A DNA stretch of 64,000 bases from Paulinella micropora. Lineage: Eukaryota > Cercozoa > Imbricatea > Euglyphida > Paulinellidae. Both the position numbers and the translations under genes were made by a program. Below are positions 43,277 to 53,918 of this stretch, one piece after another (the stretch's first letter is position 1; the number at the start of each line of letters is the position of its first letter). Below the pieces are notes generated by a model that was not told the origin of the DNA, made no database searches, and saw only the letters and a program-made list of their open reading frames with translations. The stretch is taken from assembly GCA_019918135.1 (NCBI GenBank), contig WBZZ01006710.1, positions 46,001 to 110,000 on the forward strand. The letters run 5' to 3'.

Positions 43277-44333
43277 TCACTTATCTGCTTTGCGCTTGCC
43301 CCACTTGTCATTGCCACCGTCTGGGCAATCCACTCGTTTGTGATTCTTGTTGTCAGGGCACACTGGACAATGGTGGAGGAAACGACAGTCTTCCTTGTAG
43401 CTGCAGTCCTTGCCGTCTGCCCAGCTGAAACAGACTTTCCTGGACTTCTGGAACTGCTGCTTGGCTTGGTTACCCCCGCGGGTGTTGTTCTCTCTGCGCT
43501 GCTGCTTCGAAGTGCCTAGGCTGATCGATTGAGAAGGGGGGGAGAGGTTCAAGGATGGCCGTGGCTAGAACGAAAGGAAGGTTGCCCTTATGCCACTGAC
43601 CCAAGGGGCGTCTGCCACGAGTAGCTTTGTCCCATCTCATAGCAGATTGCAACGTATTTTTCCTAACAATGAGCTCAAGGTACCGGTAATGGTCCCACAT
43701 GTCCTCGGCGTGCTGAGCATGATGTTTTGAGTAGAGGACGATGAGTCTGCGGACCAAGTCCAAAAAATTTTCAACAGTAACAGTCTTGGGCTCGGATTCA
43801 TGAGGCTCGCCGATCAGAGTCTTTTTCTTCGATGGCAAGAGCTCCTTGAGGTTAACGAACTCCTTTCCCAACTTCATCTTTTTGAGAATGTCAAAGTCCA
43901 AATCTTCTGAACCCGGCAGACTCTGAAACTCTTGCGTCAATCTAGATTTCTCATCTCCGGACATAGAAGTCGAAAAACGTAACGCGGAGAGTAAGGAAGA
44001 GGGATCAATACCTTTGTCGTTTGCCGCCTCCTTGATCTTCCGCTCCAATTCCTCATTCGTCTCTTGAAGTTCGGATAAGACATAAGCGTCAAAGTGGACC
44101 GTCTTGCCTTTGTTCCCGACTTTACCAGCAGAGGCAAGCTTAGCCCTGAGCTTCTCCTGCTTTTGCAGAGCAACATCTATCTCGTTTTGGATCGCTAACT
44201 CTTCGTTTACGTTCGTCTTCTGTTTCTTGTTTCGAGGCTGTCCCTCTTCCGGATCGGACAGAACTTCCTCTTCGTCATTTTGCTCTTCCTTCTCAATGAT
44301 CAGACTGTACAATGAAGGCCCACTCAACTCCAT
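43277..44333 (-). pseudogene. Retrotransposon gag with CCCH zinc finger
   Basis: The main frame (44,333-43,470) has an acidic N-terminus, a coiled coil and a helical capsid-like region (FLDLVRRLIVLYSKHHAQHAEDMW). A frame change at a G-run near 43,533-43,540 leads to 43,552-43,277, which carries CFSWADGKDCSYKEDCRFLH, an exact C-X8-C-X5-C-X3-H zinc finger, then CPVCPDNKNHKRVDC. This RNA-binding finger replaces the usual gag knuckle. It would bind element RNA. Confidence 0.7.
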
Positions 44334-44967
44334 CGTTTACAACTTGAGAAGCCATTGCAGAAGAGAACGCCGCTTTACTGGAATTTGCCTTGATGTCTTT
44401 GACCTCCTCGAAGTAATCGTTGTACAACTTTCGTAAGTTGGTGGCGTTGTATAGATTCTCGAGATGAGAGGCGATTGCTTTAGTTTTTTGCTTTTTTGCT
44501 TTCGCCTCATTGCTGCTACTCTTCATTCACATCACGAATTGACTTAATAAAATCGTTACGTGAGACATTGACATTGAGAGGAATTTTTGAAAACGTGAGT
44601 TCAACAGCTTGATCGGAATCAGAGGCCCAAATGACTTCCCCGGTTGCATTTAAGTACTTCCATTTCTTAGATTCATCTTCCAAATGAATCAAACCGCGAG
44701 GGACTTGGACAGACCACTGATGACCCTCAGTGCTGAGACGAACTGTAGCTTGTGCATTCGTGAGACCCATTACCACCCCGGTAATTCGCACGGTTTCGGA
44801 ATTTTTCCAAATCTTTGAAAAAGATCAGAGTCTTGGACATGATAGGCTGCAAGGACCGAGACAATGCAGTCAACCTTGAGCTTCTTTGTTACAGCAGGCA
44901 TTAAAGAGCTTCTCTGACGATCTTCCCAACTTTCCAACCTAGGCCTACCAGACACCGGAGAAAACAC
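44293..44967 (-). pseudogene. Short 5' frames of the retrotransposon
   Basis: Three overlapping short frames (44,967-44,770, 44,791-44,516 and 44,526-44,293) run in series toward gag and may be one broken N-terminal protein. Visible features are only general: a beta-type segment (GVVMGLTNAQATVRL) and a helical segment (LENLYNATNLRKLYNDYFEEV). No known family. Confidence 0.35.
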
Positions 44968-45060
44968 GCGCCGGCCGGACTATCGTAAAAACGAAACAGC
45001 TCCTCGGAACTTTAACGGCGGTTAACTTCGGGCGAAGCCCGGAGCAAACCAGTAATTAAA

Positions 45061-48000
45061 CTAACAGGATACCAAACTATAGCAGTGGCTAAAACATTTA
45101 TTGACAAAATATCAACATGGTATGAGAAACCAATAATCATAGGCAGATCAACAAAAGGAATGGGTGCGACTGGTGGTTTAGAATTGTATGGTAATTATGG
45201 TGATTTCACTGGTGGTACACATATGCAAGCAATTACATCACAAGACAATTATCCTACTTTTTCATTAATCAATTTACAACACGATACTATAAGTTTAGCT
45301 TTTGATGCTTATATGGGTTCTGTTGGATGGGAATCAAGTTATGCAAATTCAAACTTTATGATTTATAAATATAATGACAAATTTAAAATTTTATATGGTA
45401 GTGGAAATGTCGTTGGAGACCCCGCTTTCTGGGCTACAGCCATAGAAATCGATACAGCAGGTTTATTAACCACGAAAGCAATAACAGCAAGTGGATTAAC
45501 AACAGCAAATGCGGGATTAAATATGGGAGGGCAAAGTATAACGAATGTTAATTTGGTTGATGGTGTTGATGTTTCTGTTCTCGATACTTCGGTGGTTAAA
45601 GTAACAACAGACCAAACCATAGCAGGAACTAAAACATTTAGTAATCAAATTTCAATGGGGACTAATCTGGTTCCAACATTAACAGACCATGTGGTGAATA
45701 ACAAATATGTTGATGATAATTGTGTGAAATTAACAGCAGACCAAACCATAGCAGGAACTAAATCATTTAGCAGTATAATAAATGCGAGTGCGGGGATTGA
45801 TATGAAAAGCCAAAGCATAACAAATGTTAATATTGTTGATGGTGTTGATGTTTCTGTTCTTGATACTTCGGTGGTTAAACTAACAGGAGATCAAACCATA
45901 GCAGGAAATAAAAAATTTAAATTAACTTTAGAAGTAAGTGGTTCATCCAATCCTACTACTACTTTTGATGGTATTGGCATAGCCTTTGATACAAAAATAG
46001 GAATGATTGCAGCACAATAAACAGCAACAGCGACTTGGTATCCGATACAAATAACTGGTTCGTATGTAGAGTTATATTTAGGTAATACTTTAATTATAAC
46101 CGCAACTGGAACAACATTAAGTTTGAATAACAACAAAATAACAAACTTGGCAGACCCTTCCGCTTCAACAGATGGAGCAAATAAAAGTTATGTTAATACA
46201 AAAGACGGGCAAAATGTGAAACTAACAGGAAACCAAACCATAGCAGGAATTAAGACATATAGCAGTGGTGTTGAAATAACTGGAAATTCAATAAATTCAA
46301 CAACAAAGGGAATATTCATCGTTTTTAATTCTACAAGTAATATTGGGTCAATTGCTAGTTTGGATATGAAAACAAATACGTATTACAACTTTGAAATTTC
46401 AGCAAAAAAAATAAGTTTTGTTATTGATGGGACGATTGTTTCGTGGTTTAATGCTACTGGCTTAAATTGTAATAGTAGTCGGATTGTTAATCTAGGAGCA
46501 CCACAAAATGCGAATGAAGCGGTAAATAGGCAATATCTGGATGGCAATTGTGTGAAACTAACAACAGACCAAACCATAACAGGAAGTAAAACATTTAATG
46601 GGGCGAGCACTATGATAAAATATCTAACTCTAACACAAACGGCTGATTTTAATAATCAAGTTATCATTAATGGTGGAAATATAACATATAATGGGGCTCG
46701 GATATTAAACCAAAATGGAGGAGATATATTCTTTTCATAGACATCAGGTGATTATCAATATTTCTTATTTACTCTAAATACTGCTACAAGTGGAACCGCG
46801 AACCAAAGAGGTTATGTGTTCACAAATGTAGCATTTGATGTAAAAGGAGTAGGTCTTTATATTTCAAAACTTTTGGATAATAAAAGTGCTTCGTCTGACA
46901 TTGTCCGTTTTAACAATGCTGGTGGTATGCGGTTTTATGGGGACTTAGATATGAACTCAAACAACATAACAAGTGCTGGAACAATAACAGGAACATCAAT
47001 TACTTCAACTGCTGGCATGACTACAACAACATTAACGACAAGCGATAAAATAACAACAATAACAGGCAAACCAATAATTATAAGAAACACAACAAAAAGA
47101 ATAGGTGCGACAGCGGGTTTAGAATTGTATGGGACTTTTAGTAATAATACTGCTGGAGCACATATACAAGCGATTACAACAGAAGATATATATCCTACAT
47201 TTGGACTATTTAATTTAGGACATAATAGCATAAATATGACTTTTGATGCTTATTTAGATGGCGCGGGATGGAAATCAAGTTATGCGAGTTCAATATTTTT
47301 AATTAATAAATTTTCCAACAAACTTAGACTTTTGTATGATAGTGGGAGAGCCGTTGGAAATGCTATTCCTTGGTCTGTGGCTCTTGAACTTGATACAGCA
47401 GGCTTATTAACAACAAAGGCAATAACGGCGAGTGGGGCGATAACGGCAAATGCGGGGATATCAACAACAACATTAACAGCAAGTGGATTAATAACGGCGA
47501 ATGCGGGAATTACATATTCTGGGGTGCTAACGACCACAACTAATAATGGAGCGAAGATAGGAATTCAAGGACAAACAGACGGAACGAATGCGAGAGGAAT
47601 ATTTGTATGGGATACTGCTGATCCAAACTGGGGGATTTATATGTCACAGTCTGGAGCAAATAAAGCATTAAATGGAGGAACAGCACCAGCAGGAGGAGTA
47701 GGAGGAGGATTAACTTCTTATTCTTTTAGATTTAGAGTGAATAATTCTTCAACGAGTGGGTTCATATGGGAGAATAGTTCAAATACTGCTTTAATGTCTT
47801 GGAAAGCAAGCGATGGATAATTATGGGTATTGTCTAATCCAATTCAATATTCAGACAGGAGAAAAAAAGAAGATATAAAGGAATGCTTAGGCTTAGATTT
47901 TATTAATAAGTTAAATCCAGTCTGCTATCGTATGATTGATGATAAAAATGTAGGACAGGCTTAATAGCACAAGAATTAGAGGACATACTAACAGAAATGA

Positions 48001-48308
48001 ATATGCTAGATTTTGGCAGTTTTATAAAAGAAACAATTATGGTTCCGTGTCCAAAGCAAAGAAAAGAATGCAAATTGAAATGTGTGAGTGTTAATCCAGC
48101 AGATGTTAAATGTGTTGATAGTGGTGATGTCGGTTATGGTATAGGCTATTCCGAGTTTACTGCACCATTAATTAAAGCGGTCCAACAATTATCAGAAAAA
48201 GCGATTAATTTAGAAAAAGAAAATAAACTTTTACTTAATATATTACAAGATCAAGCAAAACAACTAGCAGAAATCCGAGCAGTCGTTTTTTCAAATGTCC
48301 AACAATAA
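45061..48308 (+). pseudogene. Tail-fibre gene of element 2, 3' part with S74 chaperone end
   Basis: Continues the fibre with repeated KLTGDQTIAGxKxF and GVDVSVLDTSVVK units. In-frame stops occur at 46,018 (TAA where the element 1 fibre has Lys), 46,738 (TAG where it has Gln) and 47,818 (TAA), and a frame change near 47,950. The S74 domain shows SDRRKKEDIKE, GLIAQELEDIL, YSEFTAPLIKAVQQL. The last segment (NILQDQAKQLAEIRAVVF) is nearly identical to the element 1 fibre end, whereas the middle of the chaperone is quite different. Receptor-binding fibre, dead in this copy. Confidence 0.85.
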
Positions 48309-48628
48309 TACAACTAGACTTCACAGACCACCCATCATTGATATAGCGGATGGCGACCTAACACCCGAGTTAAAGTCTCGCGTTATCTCTGCGGAGTTAA
48401 AAAATGAGGAAAAAAATGGACAATTCATGGCAATGTTGTTGTATGTCAAAAGCAACAGGTGCTAGAATGATTAAATATTTGACCCAAATATTCATATTAG
48501 TGGGGATTATTATCCTTTGTATTGTTAGATTGAGCGAACCTAACATAGATTGTGCAACTTCTAACACGTATGTCTCGCTGATCAGTTTGATGATCGGAAT
48601 AATCTGCCCATCACCAAAGATAGGTTAA
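48295..48628 (+). pseudogene. Small membrane protein, homologous to 16,200-16,524
   Basis: Starts MSNNNTTRLHRPPIID within the fibre's last codons. A frame change near 48,405-48,415 leads into MDNSWQCCCMSK, a membrane segment (IFILVGIIILCIVRLS) and a second hydrophobic stretch (VSLISLMIGIICPSPK) ending at 48,628. Layout, length and key strings match the element 1 protein. Its stop overlaps that of the convergent GIY-YIG gene. Confidence 0.65.
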
Positions 48629-49322
48629 AGACCGAAAGCAGATAAACCAAGCATATTGTCATAGTGGATTTGAGTTTTTTATGTTCTCTAATATTGTTTA
48701 TTCTAAATGTTTTACCACACTCACATTGAACTATATATAAACCATATTCTTTTTTTTGTTGTAAAATGTATTCTTTATTTTCTTCATAATATTGTTTGTT
48801 TTGTTGTGTTATTTGCTCTTTATTTCGTTCATAATATGCTTTATTTTTTTCTGCTATGTATTCTTTATTTTCTTGATAATATTGTTAATTTTTCCTTTAT
48901 TTTTTCGCGATATTTTTTGTTTCTTTGTAAAATGTATTTTTTATTTTCATCACGATACTGTTTGTTTTTTGTAAAATGTATTCTTTATTTTCTTCACGAT
49001 ATTCCTTCTTAGTTCTTCCTTCTATTCTTTTATTTACACAATTTTCTGTTTGTCTTAGAATTTTTCCTTCTCGCCTTCTCAATTGATTTATATTTTCACA
49101 TGGATAATCTTCAAGTAATTCAGTAAAGTGGTCTTCGTGTTTTAATATTTCAAAACTACTTATGTGTCGCCCTCTACCATCTATATATGCTTTGTAATTT
49201 TTTCTATGAAGCCCAAGTCGTTGAACCAATGTCTGTGTAGTTGAACCGATATACACCTGATCGGTTTGATATGACCTAATCGCATATATTTTTCCTTTCT
49301 TACAATCTCCAACTCGTGGCAT
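48625..49322 (-). pseudogene. GIY-YIG nuclease of element 2, broken after the catalytic domain
   Basis: From 49,322 the domain is intact: GKIYAIRSYQTDQVYIGSTTQTLVQRLG, Arg, and catalytic Glu in LRRREGKIL. The Lys/Asn/Glu-rich helix then breaks (open frame to 48,897 only), with stops and frame changes through 48,640-48,900. The zinc tail (QCECGKTF) and the closing GLSAFGL can still be read before a TAA at 48,625. It shares the MPRVGDCKKGKIYAIRSY start with the element 1 copy. Confidence 0.78.
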
Positions 49323-49374
49323 ATTGTTTGTTATCTTTTGTTATTATTATATATCATTATGTTTAAATAATAAA

Positions 49375-49626
49375 TCATAAATTATCGCATTCATATAAGT
49401 GTGATTTATACCAAAACGAACCACTATCCGCACACATTAAAGGCAGGGCATCATCCCATCCAATACACATATCACTAAAAGGTTTATAAGAGCATTTGAA
49501 TTTAGTTTCAATACCTTTTTGAATACAATAAACACACGCATCTCGCCTTGTTTGATTTGCTCTGCTATAAAAGTCGCAGGCCGTCTGAGCAATGGCCGAG
49601 CACACAAACAAGAATATTAATAACAT
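49375..49626 (-). CDS. Secreted Cys-rich protein, homologous to 15,187-15,438
   Basis: 83 residues from MLLIFLFVCSAIAQTACDFYSR; a longer in-frame start at 49,647 is less likely because the homologue starts here. Signal peptide, then seven cysteines in the same places as the element 1 protein. The frame is intact. It sits beside the GIY-YIG gene, same strand, as in element 1. Confidence 0.65.
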   Translation of the reverse strand: MLLIFLFVCSAIAQTACDFYSRANQTRRDACVYCIQKGIETKFKCSYKPFSDMCIGWDDALPLMCADSGSFWYKSHLYECDNL

Positions 49627-49633
49627 TATATAT

Positions 49634-49854
49634 TTAGCCTGCTTCACCTTCTTCTTTAATTACATTATTATAAATTGCTTGTCGTTGCTTATCTGATAGC
49701 GGTAAGCGGTAAAGTATATTTTCAGGTTTTCTAAAAATATTGGGGTTCTATTCACTAAGTTCTGAGTGATGCGGATTTGGTCAATTTCCTCCCCTAGCGT
49801 TTCTAGTTCCTCCAGTTGTTCCTCGTCTTTGGTTTTTTCCTTTTTATTTTCCAT
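49634..49854 (-). pseudogene. Small acidic coiled-coil protein, one frameshift
   Basis: MENKKEKTKDEEQLEELET opens a short acidic helix. After a frame change near 49,735 it continues as RKPENILYRLPLSDKQRQ to a TAA at 49,634, overlapping the signal-peptide gene start region. No family recognised. Confidence 0.4.
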
Positions 49855-49876
49855 CCTATATTATAGCAGATAAAAA

Positions 49877-51717
49877 ATGTCGTTTCAAGAAAAAAAAATG
49901 GTTTGAATATTACAATCAGGTCAGAAGAGAACATAAGGGTCAGTCTAATGAGTTTATTACAGCAAAGGCTCATGAACTAAAGAGGGCAGATAGAATATTA
50001 GATGCTCTAACTTACGAAGAAGCAGACGATGATCCAACAATAGAAAAATTAAAGGACAAGATTGAAATATTGAACCAGAATTTAAAATCAAAAAAATACT
50101 ACAATATGAATTTGAATCCATTAAAGAAACATCTCAGAGATGAAATGGACATTGAAGAATTTGAAACAAAATATGGTAATGCCTCCATAGAAGAACAAGT
50201 AAATAGACTTGCCATTGAAGCAAGTGGTATTGATAGGTGGAATATTGAGTTTATGAATAGAGATATTGAACAAATGAATAGAGATATAGAGCAATTAACA
50301 AATCGTTGGGGATGTACGGAAGAAAAAAAAACGCTTGTTAAACTTACTCGTAAGGGGCTAACACATTTATTGGAAAAAGGCAAAAATGAAATAAAGAGGG
50401 CAGCGAAGAGAGAAAACAAACAATGGCAGGCACGGGACTTAAAAGAATGGGAACAAAACAGATTAGAATTTGAACAGAAAAACCCAGAGAATGATTTGAT
50501 TGAAACAAAAATAGGGGAGGAATACAAAACACTTATGCCAAGATTAACAGGTAATCGGAGAGATATGGTAAGACTTGTAGATGCAATTGTTAAAAGTATT
50601 CAAGATATAATTATGAGTCCTAGATTAAGTAGAATACTGAATACTGCTACAAGGCTTGGTCGTTATGGTGTGAGCAGATTGGCTTGGAATCGCTTATTAA
50701 CTATTACTGCTAATCATCCTCAAATTCGTGCCATGACTACTGCGGTGATGGGAAGACCAAGTGCGGAGTCTTTCAGAAGTGCATTAGAAGCATTAGCAAG
50801 AAATGAAGCACCACCAGATTTGCCCCCGCCTAACCCTCGTTTAATTGCAACGGGACAACAAAGAATGGGTGATTATGTGTTGAAGGATATGTTGAGAAGA
50901 TTAGGCTTACAGGTATCAACAATGATGGCATGGCAGACATTTAAAAGAGGTGTTGAAACTGCCACCATGGTTGCTTTTATTGCATTTCTAAATCACATAT
51001 ACAGCATATGGACTGCTCAACCAGATGCTGTTATTAAATTGGAAGAAGAACGTTTTCACACTACTGGAAGCAATTATAATGACCCCGCCACACGAGTAGA
51101 AAGTCGTCTCCAATGAGAAGATAGAACTCGTGGTAAGTTTCCTTACATTTTACCTGCAGACACATTGGATTTGATTGCCTTTGAACATGATCTATTGTAT
51201 GCTACTGGTGATAAAAATATCCAAAATTTCGCCGATCAACGATACTTTGAAAGAATTACTAATATAACAGAGTATTTGACGAGTAACGGATTGGCGAGTG
51301 AAGAAGTTGCTAAAACTATTTCTGACGATTACAATTCAATGTTCTCAAAAGCAGATATATCTAAAATGGCATTACAAGCACAGGGACGTGCTCGTAGTGG
51401 AGTGTCATATTTGGATGCGATGAAATTCTGGAAAACTATTAAATTAACACCTCCAGATGCGAAATACAATGCTTTTATACACAATGTAGATCAAACATTA
51501 ACTTCTATGATTGGGGTTATGAATAATGTGGCAGTTTTGATAACGACACTAATGTTAAAGTAAATAAAATAGCAAATCCTGCTACATTTAGGAAACAATA
51601 TGAAAACTTGGTAAATTCGTTTAATCAAATGGTGAAATCGCAAGAAATGGTGTGCAAGGATATTCTCTTATCGCACCGGCGAATGAAACTACAATTAATA
51701 ATTTTATAGAAAAATAA
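49877..51717 (+). pseudogene. Virion-type protein with phospholipase A2-like motif, broken
   Basis: ATG at 49,877 with a nine-A run that shifts the frame (MSFQEKK then FEYYNQVRREHKG). It then reads open to an in-frame TGA at 51,114, then on to 51,563, and by a further frame change to a TAA at 51,717 (APANETTINNFIEK). The N-terminal half is a long charged coiled coil, the middle is hydrophobic-helical. Just past the TGA is LDLIAFEHDLLYATGDKN, close to the HDxxY core of parvovirus-type phospholipase A2 domains found in minor virion proteins of several DNA viruses. The Ca-binding loop is not clear. Possible membrane-penetration protein. Confidence 0.5.
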
Positions 51718-51722
51718 ATACA

Positions 51723-52903
51723 ATGAATCAAAAAAATACTTCAGCAGATATAGAGAAGGAAATAATTGAGGTTCAGCCCACACCAAATCAAACAGAAATG
51801 GCAGTAGCGCCCATGGATTCAATCGGACTCGGTAATAACTTTGATATACTTCAAGATAAGAATCCCAAGTAAGGCACTTAACGGGATTTGTAAATTTGCT
51901 AAAAACTAAAACTTCAAAGAAAATATCTTTGACAACGTCAGAATATGACGATCCTATTAGTGGATGGGAAAATGCTATAAGGCAAGCAGTAAGCAAAGGG
52001 GCTAGTATGTCAGAGATCGCAGAAGCGGATGAGACATTAGATATGAGAATTTATCAAGAAGTGAGGGGTAGATTGACCCAGGAACAAATGAAGCAATTAG
52101 AAGATTTAGAAATAAAATATTCAAATGTGCCAATAACTCAACCATCGACACTACAAACTATGCCACCACAACCAACACCAGCACCACAACCTCAACTAAC
52201 ACCAGCACCACAACCCCAATTAACACCAGCACCACAACCTCAACCAACACCAGCACCACAACCTCAACCATATCCACAAACAACAGCATTTGTAGAGGAA
52301 CCTGTTCAACCACCACAGAATAATTTGAAAGAAGATCCAGATAATGCAACAACTAATGCCCAAATGGTTGATAGTATGAGAGGCATTGATCAATTGGTTG
52401 ATAAGATTATGGGGAAACCTCCAGCCGATGAAAGAGAAGACCTATTGGCACTTACTCGTTTTCTAATGCCAAGCGACCAAAATGGTGGAATTGGCACTTC
52501 ACAAACAAACCCACTTATTAAAGGCAACGAACAAAGACGAGATCGTATGCTAGAAACCAAGAATGATTTTGAATCACTAGACAACACACTTTATAGCAAC
52601 ACAAATAATCACTTTATGGTGAATAAATGCAATAGAGCAGTCATTCAGACCAGAATGAGTGAAAAAAGAGAGTTTCCAAAAATGAAACGAAAACTGACTA
52701 GAAACTTCCCTGCTGAAATCCCGCGACAAGTTCAAACTCATCCTGAAAGAAAAGATTTTAAACCGCTTGTCAATCCTCCAAGTAAGTATGCTTTTGGTAG
52801 TCCTTACTCTCCTTATTTCTATAATTATGCTTCACCACCCCAACCATTTGGTGCTGAATATGATAATTATAGATATAATCCAAACTATTTTCAAAACCCA
52901 TAA
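51723..52903 (+). pseudogene. Pro/Gln-rich virion-type protein, one frameshift
   Basis: MNQKNTSADIEKEIIEVQP opens at 51,723. A frame change near 51,870 leads to the frame ending at 52,903. Residues of about 140-180 are four tandem copies of a TPAPQPQP-like unit (52,165-52,275, period 30 bases). The C-terminus is Tyr/Pro/Asn-rich. No enzyme motif. Directly upstream of the ATPase. Confidence 0.45.
52165..52275 (+). repeat. 30-base tandem repeat coding Pro-Ala-Pro-Gln
   Basis: About four units of ACACCAGCACCACAACCTCA plus about ten bases each, in frame with the protein. Confidence 0.75.
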
Positions 52904-52914
52904 TATAGCAAGAC

Positions 52915-53881
52915 ATGCCCAGATCTACATACAAAGGATTAATAGCAAACACGTTGCCACGAAAACACTTTTAAAGCAGAATCTGGAAAAGACCAACATA
53001 GAAAAAGCACACGAGGAATTTACTATTGACAGGCCAGTAATGACAGAGTTAGATAGCAAAAAACCTCCCAAAGTGAACAATGACTTGGAAATACAACCAA
53101 TTAAAACACTAAGAGATAGTGTTGAATTGCTTCCTATTCAAAAAGAAGGAATATTGCCAGCAATGGGGACTATGGTTATATGTGCAAGCACTTGCTTCCT
53201 ATTCAAAAAGAAGGAATATTGCCAGCAATGGGGACTATGGTTATATGTGCAAGCACTGGCGGAGGTAAATCAGTTATAATCTGTAATCTACTCGCCAAAA
53301 AGAACATGTTGAAAGATTTTTATGATAGAATAGTCGTCTTTTGCTTAATTCCGTGCCCGATTTTGGAAGACACTCTCAAGTTAAAAAAAGAAGACATAAT
53401 CAAAGAAGATAGACATGAGTTAATGAGAGAAATATTAACTAAACAAAAAGAACTGATCAAAACTAAAGGGTTTAAGAAGGCACCAAAAATATTATTGTTA
53501 TTAGATGACATCGCACAGAGTAAAACTTTTCTCAAATCAGAAGTGCTTACTGAGTTGTTTTTCGCTTCAACACATGCTAAGGTGTCAGTCTGGGTAGCAA
53601 CTCAGAGTTATACACAATTCCCACGAAGAATAAGAATTGATTGCCATTTGATGATTATTTTTAATGGAGTAAGGAGAAGCGAACTTGACAGACTGGCAGA
53701 TGAATATGAAAGTCCTTTTCTCACTAAAAAAGAATTTTACAATATGGTTAAATATGCCACGGCAGATCCTTATTCATTTCTAGCAATTAACAATACTGCT
53801 AGTGATAGAACAACCCAGTTTAGAAAGAATTTCTTTACTATATTACGATTAAATAAGGATAGAGATATGACAAACCTGTAA
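52915..53881 (+). pseudogene. DNA packaging ATPase of element 2, broken by a 65-bp duplication
   Basis: Walker A ICASTGGGKSVI and Walker B ILLLLDDIAQS mark a FtsK/HerA-type packaging ATPase; a further patch reads SVWVATQSYTQFPRRIR. The start at 52,915 needs one frame change soon after. A direct 65-base duplication (53,127-53,191 and 53,192-53,256) just before the P-loop shifts the frame, so a full-length protein cannot be made. The gene has the same place in the virion block as the element 1 ATPase. Confidence 0.85.
53127..53256 (+). repeat. 65-bp tandem duplication in the ATPase gene
   Basis: Two exact copies, each from TTGCTTCCTATTC to GTGCAAGCAC. 65 is not a multiple of three, so it breaks the frame. 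The absence of differences suggests a recent event or an assembly artefact. Confidence 0.9.
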
Positions 53882-53918
53882 AAATTAAATTAAATTTTTT
53901 TCAGCAATAATATATAAC

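Larger units (their letters stand above)
38719..45060 (-). mobile_element. Tyrosine-recombinase (DIRS-order) retrotransposon inserted in the fibre gene
   Basis: 6.3 kb on the minus strand with gag-like genes, reverse transcriptase-RNase H and a tyrosine recombinase, in that order. The fibre sequence stops at GTGGTTAAA and resumes with CTAACAGGA, which is the normal continuation of the VVKLTGDQT repeat. TTAAA occurs at both edges and may be shared target sequence. Several frameshifts exist, mostly in G-runs, so the copy is probably recent but not clearly active. A palindrome (CTTCGGGC / GCCCGG) lies at 45,028-45,045 near its 5' end. Confidence 0.85.

Noticed and set aside
46018-46740. Alternative genetic code with TAA/TAG read as an amino acid
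   Set aside because: TAG aligns with a Gln codon in the homologue, but TAA aligns with Lys, TGA also interrupts a frame, frameshifts are common, and normal genes here end at all three stops. Decay explains the data better.
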